Origin: Lachnospiraceae bacterium
GTDB taxonomy: Bacteria > Bacillota > Clostridia > Lachnospirales > Lachnospiraceae
Direction of reading: 5' to 3'
DNA length: 64,000 bases
Assembly (NCBI GenBank): GCA_022845955.1
Contig: AP025576.1
Location: 992,001-1,056,000, forward strand
The notes beneath the pieces were generated by a model. That model made no database searches. It saw only the letters and a list, made by a program, of their open reading frames with translations, and had not been told where the DNA came from. Shown one piece after another: positions 24,293 through 33,797 of the stretch. Position 1 is the stretch's first letter; each line of letters starts with the position of its first letter. The position numbers were made by a program, and so were the translations under genes.

Positions 24293-25432
24293 ATGCGTGT
24301 TTTGTTTATAACAAAGGGGGATTTTATTGGTAAGCAAAATGAAGGCGGTTTAGCCTGTAGATTTCGGAATTATTATCTGCTACAAAAAACAGTAGGGAAA
24401 GATAAGGTATATGTCTGTGCTGTAGTTTCAAATAAAAAAGAAAACCAGGAAAATATTAAATACATTTATGATAAACAAACATTGATTGGCAGATATATAA
24501 ACTATATAAGTAAGCGGGATGGAATTTCTAAAAGAACGGAACAGGAAATAGTAAACTATATTTGGGAAATAAAACCGGATTGTATTTTTTATGATGGATC
24601 AACTTGGGGGAATATCGCAGAGAAAATTAATAATAAAGAGAATGCTATAGTTTTTTTTCATAATATAGAGCGGCAGTACACATTTGATCGTGTTAAAAAA
24701 GGAAATATGTTATGCATGCTCAGATACTGGGCAACCTGTAAGTGTGAAAGAAAACAGGTAGAGTATGTGAAAAAATGTATTTGCCTCAATGAAAGGGATA
24801 ATAACTTACTCAAAGAATATTATTCCCGGGAGGCAGATCTTATTCTTCCAATTACATTTAGCGATTCATGGAAAGCAGGAGAATGCGATAATCAAAGGGA
24901 AGAATTTCTATTATTTGTGGGTTCTTATTTTGATGCAAATGTGCGGGGGATAAAATGGTTTGTAAAAGAAGTGATGCCACATATTGATTTTGATATAAAG
25001 ATTGTTGGTAAAGGTATGGAGCGATTAAAGGGAAAACATTTTCTTAAAAATGTCAGCCGGGTAGAAGTTATTGGTGGAGTTGATAATTTGGCACCCTATT
25101 ATAAAAAAGCCGCAGCGGTTATTATGCCAATTTTTATGGGTGGCGGAATGAAGGTTAAGACTGCAGAAGCGTTAATGAATGGCAAAACTATATTTGGCTC
25201 AAAGGAAGCCTTTGAAGGATATGAATTTGATGGTATTTCCGGATTAAATCTATGTGAGGATAAGGAAGCATTTATAAATGCTATTAATGATTTCAAAATC
25301 AGGGAACATACTAATTTTAATTTTGATATCAGAAAGCTATTTTTAGAAAAATATGAGACGGATGCATATATTAAAAAAATGCACCTGCTTTTTAAGGCTG
25401 AAGGACGGGTAAAAGTTGGTTATGAAAGATAA
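24293..25432 (+). CDS. GT4-like glycosyltransferase
   Basis: A 379-residue GT-B enzyme. The N-terminal domain starts MRVLFITKGDFIGKQNEGG, a nucleotide-sugar transferase opening. The C-terminal domain has FVGSYFDANVRGIKWF, IVGKG and the donor-binding block GGGMKVKTAEALMNGK, with the conserved Glu of the GT4 E-x7-E region in modified form. The start codon follows the previous stop directly. Acceptor and donor are unknown. Confidence 0.82.
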   Translation: MRVLFITKGDFIGKQNEGGLACRFRNYYLLQKTVGKDKVYVCAVVSNKKENQENIKYIYDKQTLIGRYINYISKRDGISKRTEQEIVNYIWEIKPDCIFYDGSTWGNIAEKINNKENAIVFFHNIERQYTFDRVKKGNMLCMLRYWATCKCERKQVEYVKKCICLNERDNNLLKEYYSREADLILPITFSDSWKAGECDNQREEFLLFVGSYFDANVRGIKWFVKEVMPHIDFDIKIVGKGMERLKGKHFLKNVSRVEVIGGVDNLAPYYKKAAAVIMPIFMGGGMKVKTAEALMNGKTIFGSKEAFEGYEFDGISGLNLCEDKEAFINAINDFKIREHTNFNFDIRKLFLEKYETDAYIKKMHLLFKAEGRVKVGYER

Positions 25433-25982
25433 GTTGAAGATAAGATTAAAAACACTTTCATATGAGTTACAATACTTATTTTTAAATTACTTTGTTGCTA
25501 ATATTCCTTTTTGGTTTATACGCAGACGGCTCTATTTTATGATGGGTATGAAAATCGGGAAAAATTCCCGTATCCTTATGAAAACAGCGGTTATAAATCC
25601 CAAAGGCATTACAATTGGAAGCAGGACAATTATTAATGAAAAATGTTATTTGGATGGCAGAGGAACGATTACGATAGGAGATGATGTATCTATTTCTAAT
25701 TTTACCAGAATAATAACGGGATCTCATGATATATGCTCTTCTGACTTTAGATATATTACAAAAGCTGTAAATATTGAGAATAATGTATTTATTGGCAGCG
25801 GAGGAATAATCCTTGGGGGAGGGTATTTGAAAAGAGGGTGTGTAATCGCAGCGGGAAGTGTCTGCAAAAACTGTCAATATTCAGAATACGGATTATATTC
25901 AGGGGTTCCGGCAGCTTTTGTTTTAAAAAGGAAAATAGAAGCCGACTATCAATTGGGAGATTGGCAGCCTTGGTTTATATGA
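25422..25982 (+). CDS. Hexapeptide-repeat O-acetyltransferase
   Basis: A 186-residue left-handed beta-helix protein of the WcaF/maltose acetyltransferase type. Hexapeptide repeats run from about residue 45 to 160 (IGKNSRILMKTAVINPKG, ITIGSRTIINEKCYLDGRG split in rungs, ITIGDDVSI, then ENNVFIGSGGIILGG and VIAAGSVCKN, YSGVPAAFV). The catalytic His is likely in TGSHD. It would acetylate a sugar of the repeat unit using acetyl-CoA. ATG 25422 is used; a TTG six bases earlier is an alternative. It overlaps the GT4 gene by 11 bases. Confidence 0.87.
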   Translation: MKDKLKIRLKTLSYELQYLFLNYFVANIPFWFIRRRLYFMMGMKIGKNSRILMKTAVINPKGITIGSRTIINEKCYLDGRGTITIGDDVSISNFTRIITGSHDICSSDFRYITKAVNIENNVFIGSGGIILGGGYLKRGCVIAAGSVCKNCQYSEYGLYSGVPAAFVLKRKIEADYQLGDWQPWFI

Positions 25983-26007
25983 AGCATACTAATGAAGGAA
26001 AATAAGA

Positions 26008-26922
26008 ATGAGATACGCAATTGTCACCACTACCTATAATGATGAAGCTGGTATTGGAAACTATTTGGAAAATATAATGATGCAGACAATGTTACCGGTG
26101 GAACTTGTAATAGCAGATGGGGGTTCTAAGGATAATACCTGTAAGATTATAAATAAATACAGTGAAGAGTTCGCGGATAAAATACAAATTAAATTATGTG
26201 TTGCAGGAAGGCTGAACATTGCAGAAGGATTTAATTTGGCAATAAAATCTTCTTCTGAAGAAATAATAGGAATTACGGGGATTGGAAATCATTATCCGAA
26301 AGATTATTTTGAAAAATTACTGGTTGGTATGTTAAAAAACAACTGTGAAGTAAGCTATGGAATAATCAGAGGAGAAGGGTTAAACAATTTTCAGAAAGTA
26401 TACAGACAGGCATTTCTGATACGTGATAATCAATGTAAAATTCCTTGTAACAGAGGTGTTCTGATTAAAAAATCGGTATTTCAGAAGATTGGTTATTTTT
26501 ATGAAAACTTTACCTATGCAGGTGAGGATGCGGAGTTTTTTGAATTAGCACAGCGTTCTGGAATTAGCATGATGTGTATTGATAAAGCAGAATTTGTATG
26601 GGAGACGCCAGGGAATTATACAGAATATGCGAAACAAACTAAAAATTATACAATAGCAAAGCTGCAAATGAAAGAAACTAAGAAAATAGTGTTCAACACG
26701 ATTACTAAAATATTTCTAATTATATTAGGTATTCTATCTATCTGTATCAATCCTTTTATAAGCTTGTTATTACTTTTTCTTTGCGGATGCGTGTTTCTAT
26801 ATCATAGTAAGATAAAAGGCATTTATTCTTTGATGCTATATATAAACTATAAAGTTCTGACAATTATTTATACAATCAGATATGCAGAATATTTGAAAAA
26901 AAAATATAAGGTTACAAGATAG
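26008..26922 (+). CDS. GT2-like glycosyltransferase with C-terminal membrane helices, DxD lacking
   Basis: A 304-residue protein. The GT-A start is clear (IVTTTYNDEAGIGNYLEN, IADGGSKDNT, INIAEGFNLAIK-like segment), and the acceptor part has AGEDAEFFELAQRSG. At the position of the metal-binding DxD the sequence reads ITGIGNHYP, with no acidic pair. The C-terminal 70 residues hold two membrane segments and a basic tail. Either metal binding is done differently, or the enzyme is altered. Its place in the cluster and intact frame suggest it is expressed. Confidence 0.75.
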   Translation: MRYAIVTTTYNDEAGIGNYLENIMMQTMLPVELVIADGGSKDNTCKIINKYSEEFADKIQIKLCVAGRLNIAEGFNLAIKSSSEEIIGITGIGNHYPKDYFEKLLVGMLKNNCEVSYGIIRGEGLNNFQKVYRQAFLIRDNQCKIPCNRGVLIKKSVFQKIGYFYENFTYAGEDAEFFELAQRSGISMMCIDKAEFVWETPGNYTEYAKQTKNYTIAKLQMKETKKIVFNTITKIFLIILGILSICINPFISLLLLFLCGCVFLYHSKIKGIYSLMLYINYKVLTIIYTIRYAEYLKKKYKVTR

Positions 26923-26937
26923 AAAGGCTGTACTAAT

Positions 26938-28158
26938 ATGAAATATTTGATTTTAGGAGCTGGCCCTGCAGGATTATCATTTGCAACGAAGTTAAGACAA
27001 TTAGGTGAGGATTCCTTTCTAATACTAGAAAAAGAAAAGGAACCGGGCGGGTTGTGCCGTTCTGTTACAGTGGATGATGCGCCATTCGATTTTGGCGGGG
27101 GCCATTTTCTTGACAGTTGTTGTCCGGCCATTAATCAGTTCCTCTTTCAATTTATGCCTGAGGAAGAATGGGAGATATTTGAACGGAATAGTAAAATTTC
27201 ATTAGATAATAGATTGATTGATCATCCTATAGAAGCTAATATCTGGCAGATGGAAATCGAAAAACAAGTGAAATATCTTAAATCGGCGGCTCTTGCCGGA
27301 TGCAATACAGGTGAGGAGATGCCAGAACAGTTTATTGATTGGATTTACTGGAAATTAGGTAAAGAAATAGCTGATAATTATATGATTCCATATAATCGCA
27401 AGATGTTTGCGGAGGAACTTAATGAATTGGGGACATATTGGCTGGACAAGCTTCCTGCCGTGAATTTTGAACAAATATTATTAAGCTGTCTGAAAAAGAA
27501 AGCATTTGGGAAGCAGCCCGGACATGCGAAATTTTATTATCCCAAACATTATGGATACGGAGAACTCTGGCTTCGAATGGGGAAAGAATTAGAAAATCAT
27601 ATTGAATATAATAAATGTGCGAAGGAAATAGATTTTAACCAAAGAAAAATAATTACAACAGATGGAAGCTGGTATAAAGCAGATTTCATTATAACTACAA
27701 TTCCCTGGAAAGAGTGGGAGGGGATTGCAGGCATGCCAGAACATATTAGTGATAATATCACGCAATTAAAACATTCTTCTATTGAAACACGGTATTTTCC
27801 ATACAGGCTTAGTACGAATGCTCATTGGGTTTATTATCCTGAACAGGAATTACCCTACCATCGTATTTTAGTAAGACATAATTTCTGTCCAAATAGTAAA
27901 GGATATTGGACGGAAACAAGAGTGGAAAGAACGTGTATGTTTGAAAAAAATTATGAGGAAGCCCCCCGATACATCAATCCTTATGCGTATCCTTTAAATA
28001 CAATAAATAAAAATAGTATAATGGATGAACTTTTGAACTGGACTATTCAGCATAAGGTATATGGTTTGGGACGGTGGGGGGAACATCAGCATTATAATTC
28101 AGATAAGGTAGTTGAATTAGCTATTAGGTTAGCAGAACAACTCAAATCAAAAAGTTAG
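26938..28158 (+). CDS. FAD-dependent oxidoreductase, UDP-galactopyranose mutase/protoporphyrinogen oxidase-like
   Basis: A 406-residue flavoprotein. The Rossmann start is LILGAGPAGLSFA (4-16), followed by LEKEKEPGGLCRS and FDFGGGHFLD, the pattern of UGM/amine-oxidase-type FAD enzymes. Later blocks ADFIITTIPWKEW and VYGLGRWGEHQHYN match the C-terminal FAD-binding end. In glycan clusters such proteins reshape or oxidise a nucleotide sugar. It is not close enough to glf by eye to name it. Ribosome site GAAAGG lies upstream. Confidence 0.75.
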   Translation: MKYLILGAGPAGLSFATKLRQLGEDSFLILEKEKEPGGLCRSVTVDDAPFDFGGGHFLDSCCPAINQFLFQFMPEEEWEIFERNSKISLDNRLIDHPIEANIWQMEIEKQVKYLKSAALAGCNTGEEMPEQFIDWIYWKLGKEIADNYMIPYNRKMFAEELNELGTYWLDKLPAVNFEQILLSCLKKKAFGKQPGHAKFYYPKHYGYGELWLRMGKELENHIEYNKCAKEIDFNQRKIITTDGSWYKADFIITTIPWKEWEGIAGMPEHISDNITQLKHSSIETRYFPYRLSTNAHWVYYPEQELPYHRILVRHNFCPNSKGYWTETRVERTCMFEKNYEEAPRYINPYAYPLNTINKNSIMDELLNWTIQHKVYGLGRWGEHQHYNSDKVVELAIRLAEQLKSKS

Positions 28159-28185
28159 CATCTAATTTTATTTGCAGGTAAATTC

Positions 28186-29928
28186 ATGAAACTTAAGAAA
28201 AAACTTTATAAGTATCGTACAAATCTCTCAATGATAGCGGGTTGTATAATTATTCTGGTAACAACACTTTTTTTTGTGGGGGAAAAAAATGTTCCGTATG
28301 TTCTGGGAGATGAATTTGGGTATTGGACTTCAGCTGCTTATTTTTTCGGGTATGATTGGAGTGGTATTGCTTCTATCAATGGTTATTTTTCCTTTGGATA
28401 TGGTTTGTTGCTTGCGCCGTTATTTTTATTGAAAGATTCGGTTCTCATGTACCGTGCCGCTATTGTTATGAATGCCCTTTTTTTGACAGGCAGTTTTATC
28501 TTAGCGTATATCGCTGGACTAAAATTGTTTCCCAAAATCAGATCTGAAATTATAGTACTGCTTGCATTTGCAGCCTCGGTTTATCCCTCCTATTTAGGAT
28601 ATGTCCAGACAAATATGTCAGAATGCTTATTGCTGTGCCTTAGTTGGATTGTTATTAATTTATTGTTGTCTATCGAAAAAAAAGATACTGCAGTTAAGAT
28701 AATTGTTTTAGGGATTACAGTTGGATATGCTTATATGGTCCATATGAGAACCCTTGCGTTAGTGGCAGCTTGTATCGTTTATCTGATTTACTTATTTTAT
28801 AGAAAAAAGGTTACTTTAAGAAAGCTGTGCTTATTTTTAATTTTAATTTTATTCATGATAATAACAACGCATGTGGTAAAGGGAATTATAACGTCCGATG
28901 TGTATTTAGAAGGCTCATTAAGTGGAAGCAATGATTATGCAGGGCAGTTGGGGAAAATCAGATATATTTTTTCTTTTCCTGGAATGATTGATTTTATCAA
29001 TAGCATACTAGGTAAATTATTTTATTTGGGGGCAGCAACTTATACGGTATTTTATTGGGGAATAGTTAGGATTTATAAAGAAATTAAAAATTTTTTTAAA
29101 GCATCAGTTTTAGAAGACGGAACTACTATTTATATTTTCCTGGCAGTACTGCTTGTCTTTACTATTGGTATAAGCAGTGTATTTATGGTATTTGCTACCA
29201 GAATAGACGTTCTTATGTATGGCCGGTATAATGAACATATTTTGGGACTGTTTTTATTAGCTGGCCTATATGAGATGTTATATTTTCTTAAAAAGAAGAC
29301 ATGTACGATTATGATGATGGTACATATTTTATTGGGTTTATTAATTTCATGGCTGATTAGTAAAAATAATATAACAGATATAAATTCATTTAATATAATG
29401 GGAATATTCCGTTATATGTGTATGGGATCCTGGGAAATTATTAAACATGATTATATGTACGCAATGATTTTAAGTGTGGCTTCACTTACCATTTGTATCT
29501 ACATAGTTTTTATTATTATTCGACGTATTAAAGAAATTGCATTGGTGGTTTTAATAGGAGTCTATTTATATGCATATTTTGGCACTTATACGGCGATGGC
29601 TAACGGACAGTATGCAGTACAGAATTTTCAATATAAGGACATTTGTGAAGAAGTTGAATCTGAGAATAATGTTGTTTATTGTGTTTATTCAGAAAAGGAA
29701 GATACTGCAATATCCGGGCTTTGGGGGGGAAGAATTCAATTTTTAAATCCAGAAACCCAAATAGTGGCAGTGGATATAGAGAATCTGGAAGTTGAGAAGA
29801 GTAAGGACTGTCTGATATTTGCAAAAGGTAATTCAAAAGTATTGCCTTATTTGTTTGAAAATTATCTATACATTGGAAGAAGTGATGATTTTGAGATGTT
29901 TCGGGGTATGAAAATAGATACGAGATAA
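28186..29928 (+). CDS. GT-C-like polytopic membrane glycosyltransferase, copy 2
   Basis: A 580-residue paralogue of the protein at 19019. Shared landmarks in the same order: GDEFGYWTSA at 41-50 (Asp42-Glu43 of the proposed catalytic loop), DWSGIASINGYFSFGYGLLLAP, YMVHMRTLALV, NDYAGQLGKIRYIFS and GRYNEHILGLFLLAG. The copies are clearly diverged and this one is more AT-rich. A cluster carrying two such enzymes suggests two different lipid-linked sugars are added outside the membrane, though only one synthase-type partner (20858) is present. Confidence 0.65.
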   Translation: MKLKKKLYKYRTNLSMIAGCIIILVTTLFFVGEKNVPYVLGDEFGYWTSAAYFFGYDWSGIASINGYFSFGYGLLLAPLFLLKDSVLMYRAAIVMNALFLTGSFILAYIAGLKLFPKIRSEIIVLLAFAASVYPSYLGYVQTNMSECLLLCLSWIVINLLLSIEKKDTAVKIIVLGITVGYAYMVHMRTLALVAACIVYLIYLFYRKKVTLRKLCLFLILILFMIITTHVVKGIITSDVYLEGSLSGSNDYAGQLGKIRYIFSFPGMIDFINSILGKLFYLGAATYTVFYWGIVRIYKEIKNFFKASVLEDGTTIYIFLAVLLVFTIGISSVFMVFATRIDVLMYGRYNEHILGLFLLAGLYEMLYFLKKKTCTIMMMVHILLGLLISWLISKNNITDINSFNIMGIFRYMCMGSWEIIKHDYMYAMILSVASLTICIYIVFIIIRRIKEIALVVLIGVYLYAYFGTYTAMANGQYAVQNFQYKDICEEVESENNVVYCVYSEKEDTAISGLWGGRIQFLNPETQIVAVDIENLEVEKSKDCLIFAKGNSKVLPYLFENYLYIGRSDDFEMFRGMKIDTR

Positions 29929-29946
29929 TTAGGAGATAATAAATAA

Positions 29947-31389
29947 TTGATAGAATTGCAGGAAATAAGAAATCAAAGCTTATCACTTAAGATTAATTTG
30001 GTATTGAATGTTGTAAAAACATTTGTATCCATGTGCTTTCCTCTTATAACATATCCATATATTACCCGGATTTTCAGTGTAGAAGATGTAGGAAAAATTA
30101 ATTTTTACTTATCAATTATTTCATATTTCCAGCTTATTGCTTATTTCGGAATACCAACTTATGCAGTAAGCGTTGGTAGTGGCAAAAGAGATAATATGAA
30201 TTGGTTTAACAGCTTTGCAAATGAAGTTTATTCTCTAAGTGTTTTATCCACTTTTATTTCCTGTTCTCTTTTAGGAGTTATGGTAGGAGGAATTCATTCA
30301 TTTTCAGGCGAATGGAGAATATGGGTAGTATTGTCTGTATCTATAATATTTAATGTATGGGGAGCTGAATGGCTGCTGCAGGTATATGAAGATTATTTTT
30401 TTATGACTGTACGTTATATTTTAATACAAATAGCAGGGGTGGTTTTACTATTTATATTTGTTCAGAATAGTACAGATATGACTAAGTATTTTATCATATA
30501 TGTAATTCCTTATGTTTTGACAGGGGTTTCAAATAGATTATATGTTAAAAAGTACTGCCGGTTAAAAACCAGAATTACTAAAGAGATTCAGTTTCACTTC
30601 AAAGCAATTATTCCAATATTCTTTTCTAACATTGCAACTTTAATCTATATAAATTCTGACATTACTATGCTTGGAATATTGTGCGGTGAAAAAAGCGTTG
30701 GCCTATATTCTATATCAACGAAAATTTATAATGTTATCAAAAATATTTTTATTGCTATGATTGCCGTTTATATACCTAGAATGAGTCTTCTAATACAGAA
30801 AAAGGAACTTTTAATTTTCAGAAAGAAAATTCATAAATTAATTATAGACATTTTGCTTTTATCAATTGCTGCTTCTGTTGGTATCATTGGTTTAGGAAGT
30901 GAATTAATTAGTATATTTGCAGGCTTAAGTTATTTGGAAGGGGTAAAATCCTTGCAGATTTTAGCAGCAGCAATGGTATTCGCTGTTTTAAATGGAATAA
31001 ATACTACGGTAATTCTTATACCCTTAAGAGAAGAAAAGCTAGTCTTAAAGGCAACTATTTGTTCGGCTGTTCTTAATCTAATATTGAATCTAATATTTTT
31101 ACCGGTATATCAACAAAATGGAGCAGCGCTTACTACATTGATAGCGGAAATTGTATTATTCATGATAACAACAAGGAGATGCAATAACTTTAATATCTAT
31201 AAAAATCTATCAAAAAAAATAGTAAAGAATATTGTAGTATTAATTCCTATAATCATCTGCATAATAATAATATGTAAGGTTTACATAAAGAACATGTTTA
31301 TACGATGTATTGTGACTACAATTGTAAGCATTGCTTGGTATGTATCCATAAAAATGTTTATGGATAAAAAGGACAGGCGGGAGAACTAA
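29947..31389 (+). CDS. Wzx-type polysaccharide flippase
   Basis: A 480-residue protein with about 12-14 membrane helices of the MATE/Wzx superfamily (NVVKTFVSMCFPLITYPYITRIF start; later SDITMLGILCGEKSVGLYSIS and IFAGLSYLEGVKSLQIL). It would flip the lipid-linked repeat unit across the membrane. The start codon is TTG at 29947, supported by AGGAGA 10 bases upstream and by full alignment of the family start. It is followed two bases after its stop by the GT8 gene. Confidence 0.87.
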   Translation: MIELQEIRNQSLSLKINLVLNVVKTFVSMCFPLITYPYITRIFSVEDVGKINFYLSIISYFQLIAYFGIPTYAVSVGSGKRDNMNWFNSFANEVYSLSVLSTFISCSLLGVMVGGIHSFSGEWRIWVVLSVSIIFNVWGAEWLLQVYEDYFFMTVRYILIQIAGVVLLFIFVQNSTDMTKYFIIYVIPYVLTGVSNRLYVKKYCRLKTRITKEIQFHFKAIIPIFFSNIATLIYINSDITMLGILCGEKSVGLYSISTKIYNVIKNIFIAMIAVYIPRMSLLIQKKELLIFRKKIHKLIIDILLLSIAASVGIIGLGSELISIFAGLSYLEGVKSLQILAAAMVFAVLNGINTTVILIPLREEKLVLKATICSAVLNLILNLIFLPVYQQNGAALTTLIAEIVLFMITTRRCNNFNIYKNLSKKIVKNIVVLIPIIICIIIICKVYIKNMFIRCIVTTIVSIAWYVSIKMFMDKKDRREN

Positions 31390-31391
31390 AC

Positions 31392-32297
31392 ATGGATATA
31401 TTGGTATCGTGTAATAAAAATTACATTTACCCCACTATGGTATTGCTCTTGTCCATAATGGAGAATAACGAACAAAAAATTAATGTACACTTGTTGTATA
31501 ATGAACTGGAAGAGGCTGAGCTTAATAAACTGAAAGAGATTTGTATAAAGTATGGTAACGAATTATACAGTTATTATATTGATACAATAGAATTCCAGGA
31601 ATGTAATATCCTGCAGGAAGGCAGAAAGTTATCTCTGGAAACTTATTTCAGGCTGTTATTAGGCGAGGTATTGCCCAATACTATAGAAAGGATTTTATAT
31701 CTTGATACCGATGTTATAGTAAATAAAGATCTAACAAACTTCTATAGTATGGATTTAAAAGATAATATTATTGCTGCGGGAGTAGATTTCGGACTTGAGT
31801 TAAGAAGGAAAGTGCGGAATAAAGTATATGAAAATCTTAATTTTGACATTAAAGATAAATATTTTAATGCGGGAGTATTATTAATTGATCTGAATAAATG
31901 GCGCGATTATTGTACATGGAATAAAATAAGACAAATTATGGCAAAAAAAGAAGTCAATTTTTTATTCCATGATCAGTGTATTTTAAATTATTTATTAAGA
32001 GGAAGGGTTACATATGTAAATTTTAATAAGTATAATTGCCGGCCATTTTATTATCTCAATAATGGTATAAGCCGGAAAATAATAGATAAGGCATGTATTA
32101 TTCACTATGGTGTTAAGCCCTGGAGTAATGAATTTTATGGTCTTGGGTTAGAGATATTTAATAAATATGCGGAGAAGATTAAGGAAGATAAGATTATTAT
32201 CAATAAAACAAAGAAAGAAAAAAATGGAATATCCGGTAATCTTAAAATTATTATTGCCTGGATGTTATATTATTTACATAGTATTTTTTTGCGATAA
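31392..32297 (+). CDS. GT8 family glycosyltransferase
   Basis: A 301-residue retaining GT-A enzyme. Family blocks are all present: DILVSCNKNYIYPTMVLLLSI at the start (2-22), YLDTDVIVNKDL with metal-binding Asp105/Asp107, FNAGVLLIDLNKWR, HDQCILNYLL and the C-terminal HYGVKPW with the second metal-binding His. GT8 members usually transfer galactose or glucose. A short hydrophobic end (IIIAWMLYYLHSIF) suggests membrane association. Confidence 0.88.
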   Translation: MDILVSCNKNYIYPTMVLLLSIMENNEQKINVHLLYNELEEAELNKLKEICIKYGNELYSYYIDTIEFQECNILQEGRKLSLETYFRLLLGEVLPNTIERILYLDTDVIVNKDLTNFYSMDLKDNIIAAGVDFGLELRRKVRNKVYENLNFDIKDKYFNAGVLLIDLNKWRDYCTWNKIRQIMAKKEVNFLFHDQCILNYLLRGRVTYVNFNKYNCRPFYYLNNGISRKIIDKACIIHYGVKPWSNEFYGLGLEIFNKYAEKIKEDKIIINKTKKEKNGISGNLKIIIAWMLYYLHSIFLR

Positions 32298-32334
32298 TGA
32301 TTCCTAAAATGACAGAATAAAAAAGAAATAATAA

Positions 32335-33714
32335 ATGGTTATAAATATGAAAATTTGTGTAGAATATATGAAAAATTTTAAGAATACTATTTTTCCCGAA
32401 TGCGGTGATAATAACTCTGTGATTGCAGATTATTATATTCGTATTATGCTTTTTCTATATCCCATGTATTTGGTTCAGGATAAAATATGGGGATTATTTA
32501 ATGATAAAGAAATTATTTACTTCGTTCTATCACTTTTGTCAATAGTTATATTTTTTGTATTAATACGAAAGAGAAAAGACCATCAGTTTAGATTGAGAAT
32601 TATAGATATTTATTTAATTCTGCTGGCAGTTATAACAGTGATACTAATTACTGTTCGCCTTATCCATAAAGAGATTAATATAGAAAATGAAATTTTATTT
32701 TTATGTTTATTTATGACATATTGTCTTGGACGTTCTATCAACTCCGGTTATAAATATTTTTTAGATCTGCTACTGTTTTCCGCCGTTTTTCTATATGTAG
32801 GAATGATAAAATATTATTTGACCGGTATAGAAAGTTTGTTTGGTGTGGAAACAATGCTACGGCAGCCGGAAGGTATGGCAACTTGGCTGATACTTGTATG
32901 CTGTATCAGTATTTTGCTATATAGTAAGGAAGTAAAAAAGTCATGGAATATATTTTACCTTATTATGTCGGCAACAGGCTTTCTTTTACTTTTTTTATAC
33001 GGAGATATGATGGCAGCATGTATAGTGTGGATAATACTTTTGATAATCCCATATATATTTGAACCTAAGGTAAAATTGATTAAGAAAAACCTTATTTTGT
33101 GCTTTTTGTTTCTCTTTCTATTCAGCTGCATTCCTCTATTTCCCAATATAAATGGGGATTGGAGGAAGTATCCGTATAATAGTTTTAATGGAATATCCAT
33201 TCAGTTATTCCTTTCTATCGTGGGTTTGTTTATATGTAATTACTGGGCAAAGATACCTAAGAATATGAATCCCGATATAATTATAATGAAAAAATTTCAA
33301 CGCTGGTATGGACAGGTATTACTGGTAACCGGGATTGTGCTTACCGTTTGTATTCTTACACATGGCCCGATAGCTGATTTACCAGACAAATTTGGGATTA
33401 AGATCCTAAAAGTATTCAGTGCGTCTTTCGTGTTGTCTATCCAGTCTAATAAAAGTTTTTTTCAATTTTTACTTGAGGAATATGGGCTAATAGGCGGTAT
33501 ATTCTGGATACATTTAGCAGTTATTATAATTAACAGACTACGAAAACAGTGGAAGAAAGAAGATTCCACAGTGAAAGTTCTAACAGTAATATCAATAGTA
33601 TTTCTTGTGCAAACCTTTTTTTACCGGCTTCAGCCAATCAGTACACCTATGTATGTGGTTTTCCTGACATTCGCTTTGTATGCTAATCGTGCCAAAGGTC
33701 AGGAGTATGGTTAA
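32335..33714 (+). CDS. Wzy-like polysaccharide polymerase
   Basis: A 459-residue membrane protein with about 11 helices, a long soluble loop near two thirds (PFPNINGDWRKYPYNSFNG-like region and KNMNPDIIIMKKFQRWYGQ) and no soluble catalytic domain. This topology and its place between GT8 and ugd fit an O-antigen/capsule polymerase, which joins flipped repeat units; Wzy proteins have little sequence signature, so the call rests on topology and context. The start is uncertain between 32335 and 32347; neither has a good ribosome site. Confidence 0.65.
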   Translation: MVINMKICVEYMKNFKNTIFPECGDNNSVIADYYIRIMLFLYPMYLVQDKIWGLFNDKEIIYFVLSLLSIVIFFVLIRKRKDHQFRLRIIDIYLILLAVITVILITVRLIHKEINIENEILFLCLFMTYCLGRSINSGYKYFLDLLLFSAVFLYVGMIKYYLTGIESLFGVETMLRQPEGMATWLILVCCISILLYSKEVKKSWNIFYLIMSATGFLLLFLYGDMMAACIVWIILLIIPYIFEPKVKLIKKNLILCFLFLFLFSCIPLFPNINGDWRKYPYNSFNGISIQLFLSIVGLFICNYWAKIPKNMNPDIIIMKKFQRWYGQVLLVTGIVLTVCILTHGPIADLPDKFGIKILKVFSASFVLSIQSNKSFFQFLLEEYGLIGGIFWIHLAVIIINRLRKQWKKEDSTVKVLTVISIVFLVQTFFYRLQPISTPMYVVFLTFALYANRAKGQEYG

Positions 33715-33797
33715 AAAATAAGATAGGGTGATAACTTAGGATAATCATTATAGCAGGAACGATTTTTGATATTAAGACAAAAAGGATAGAAAAGTCA

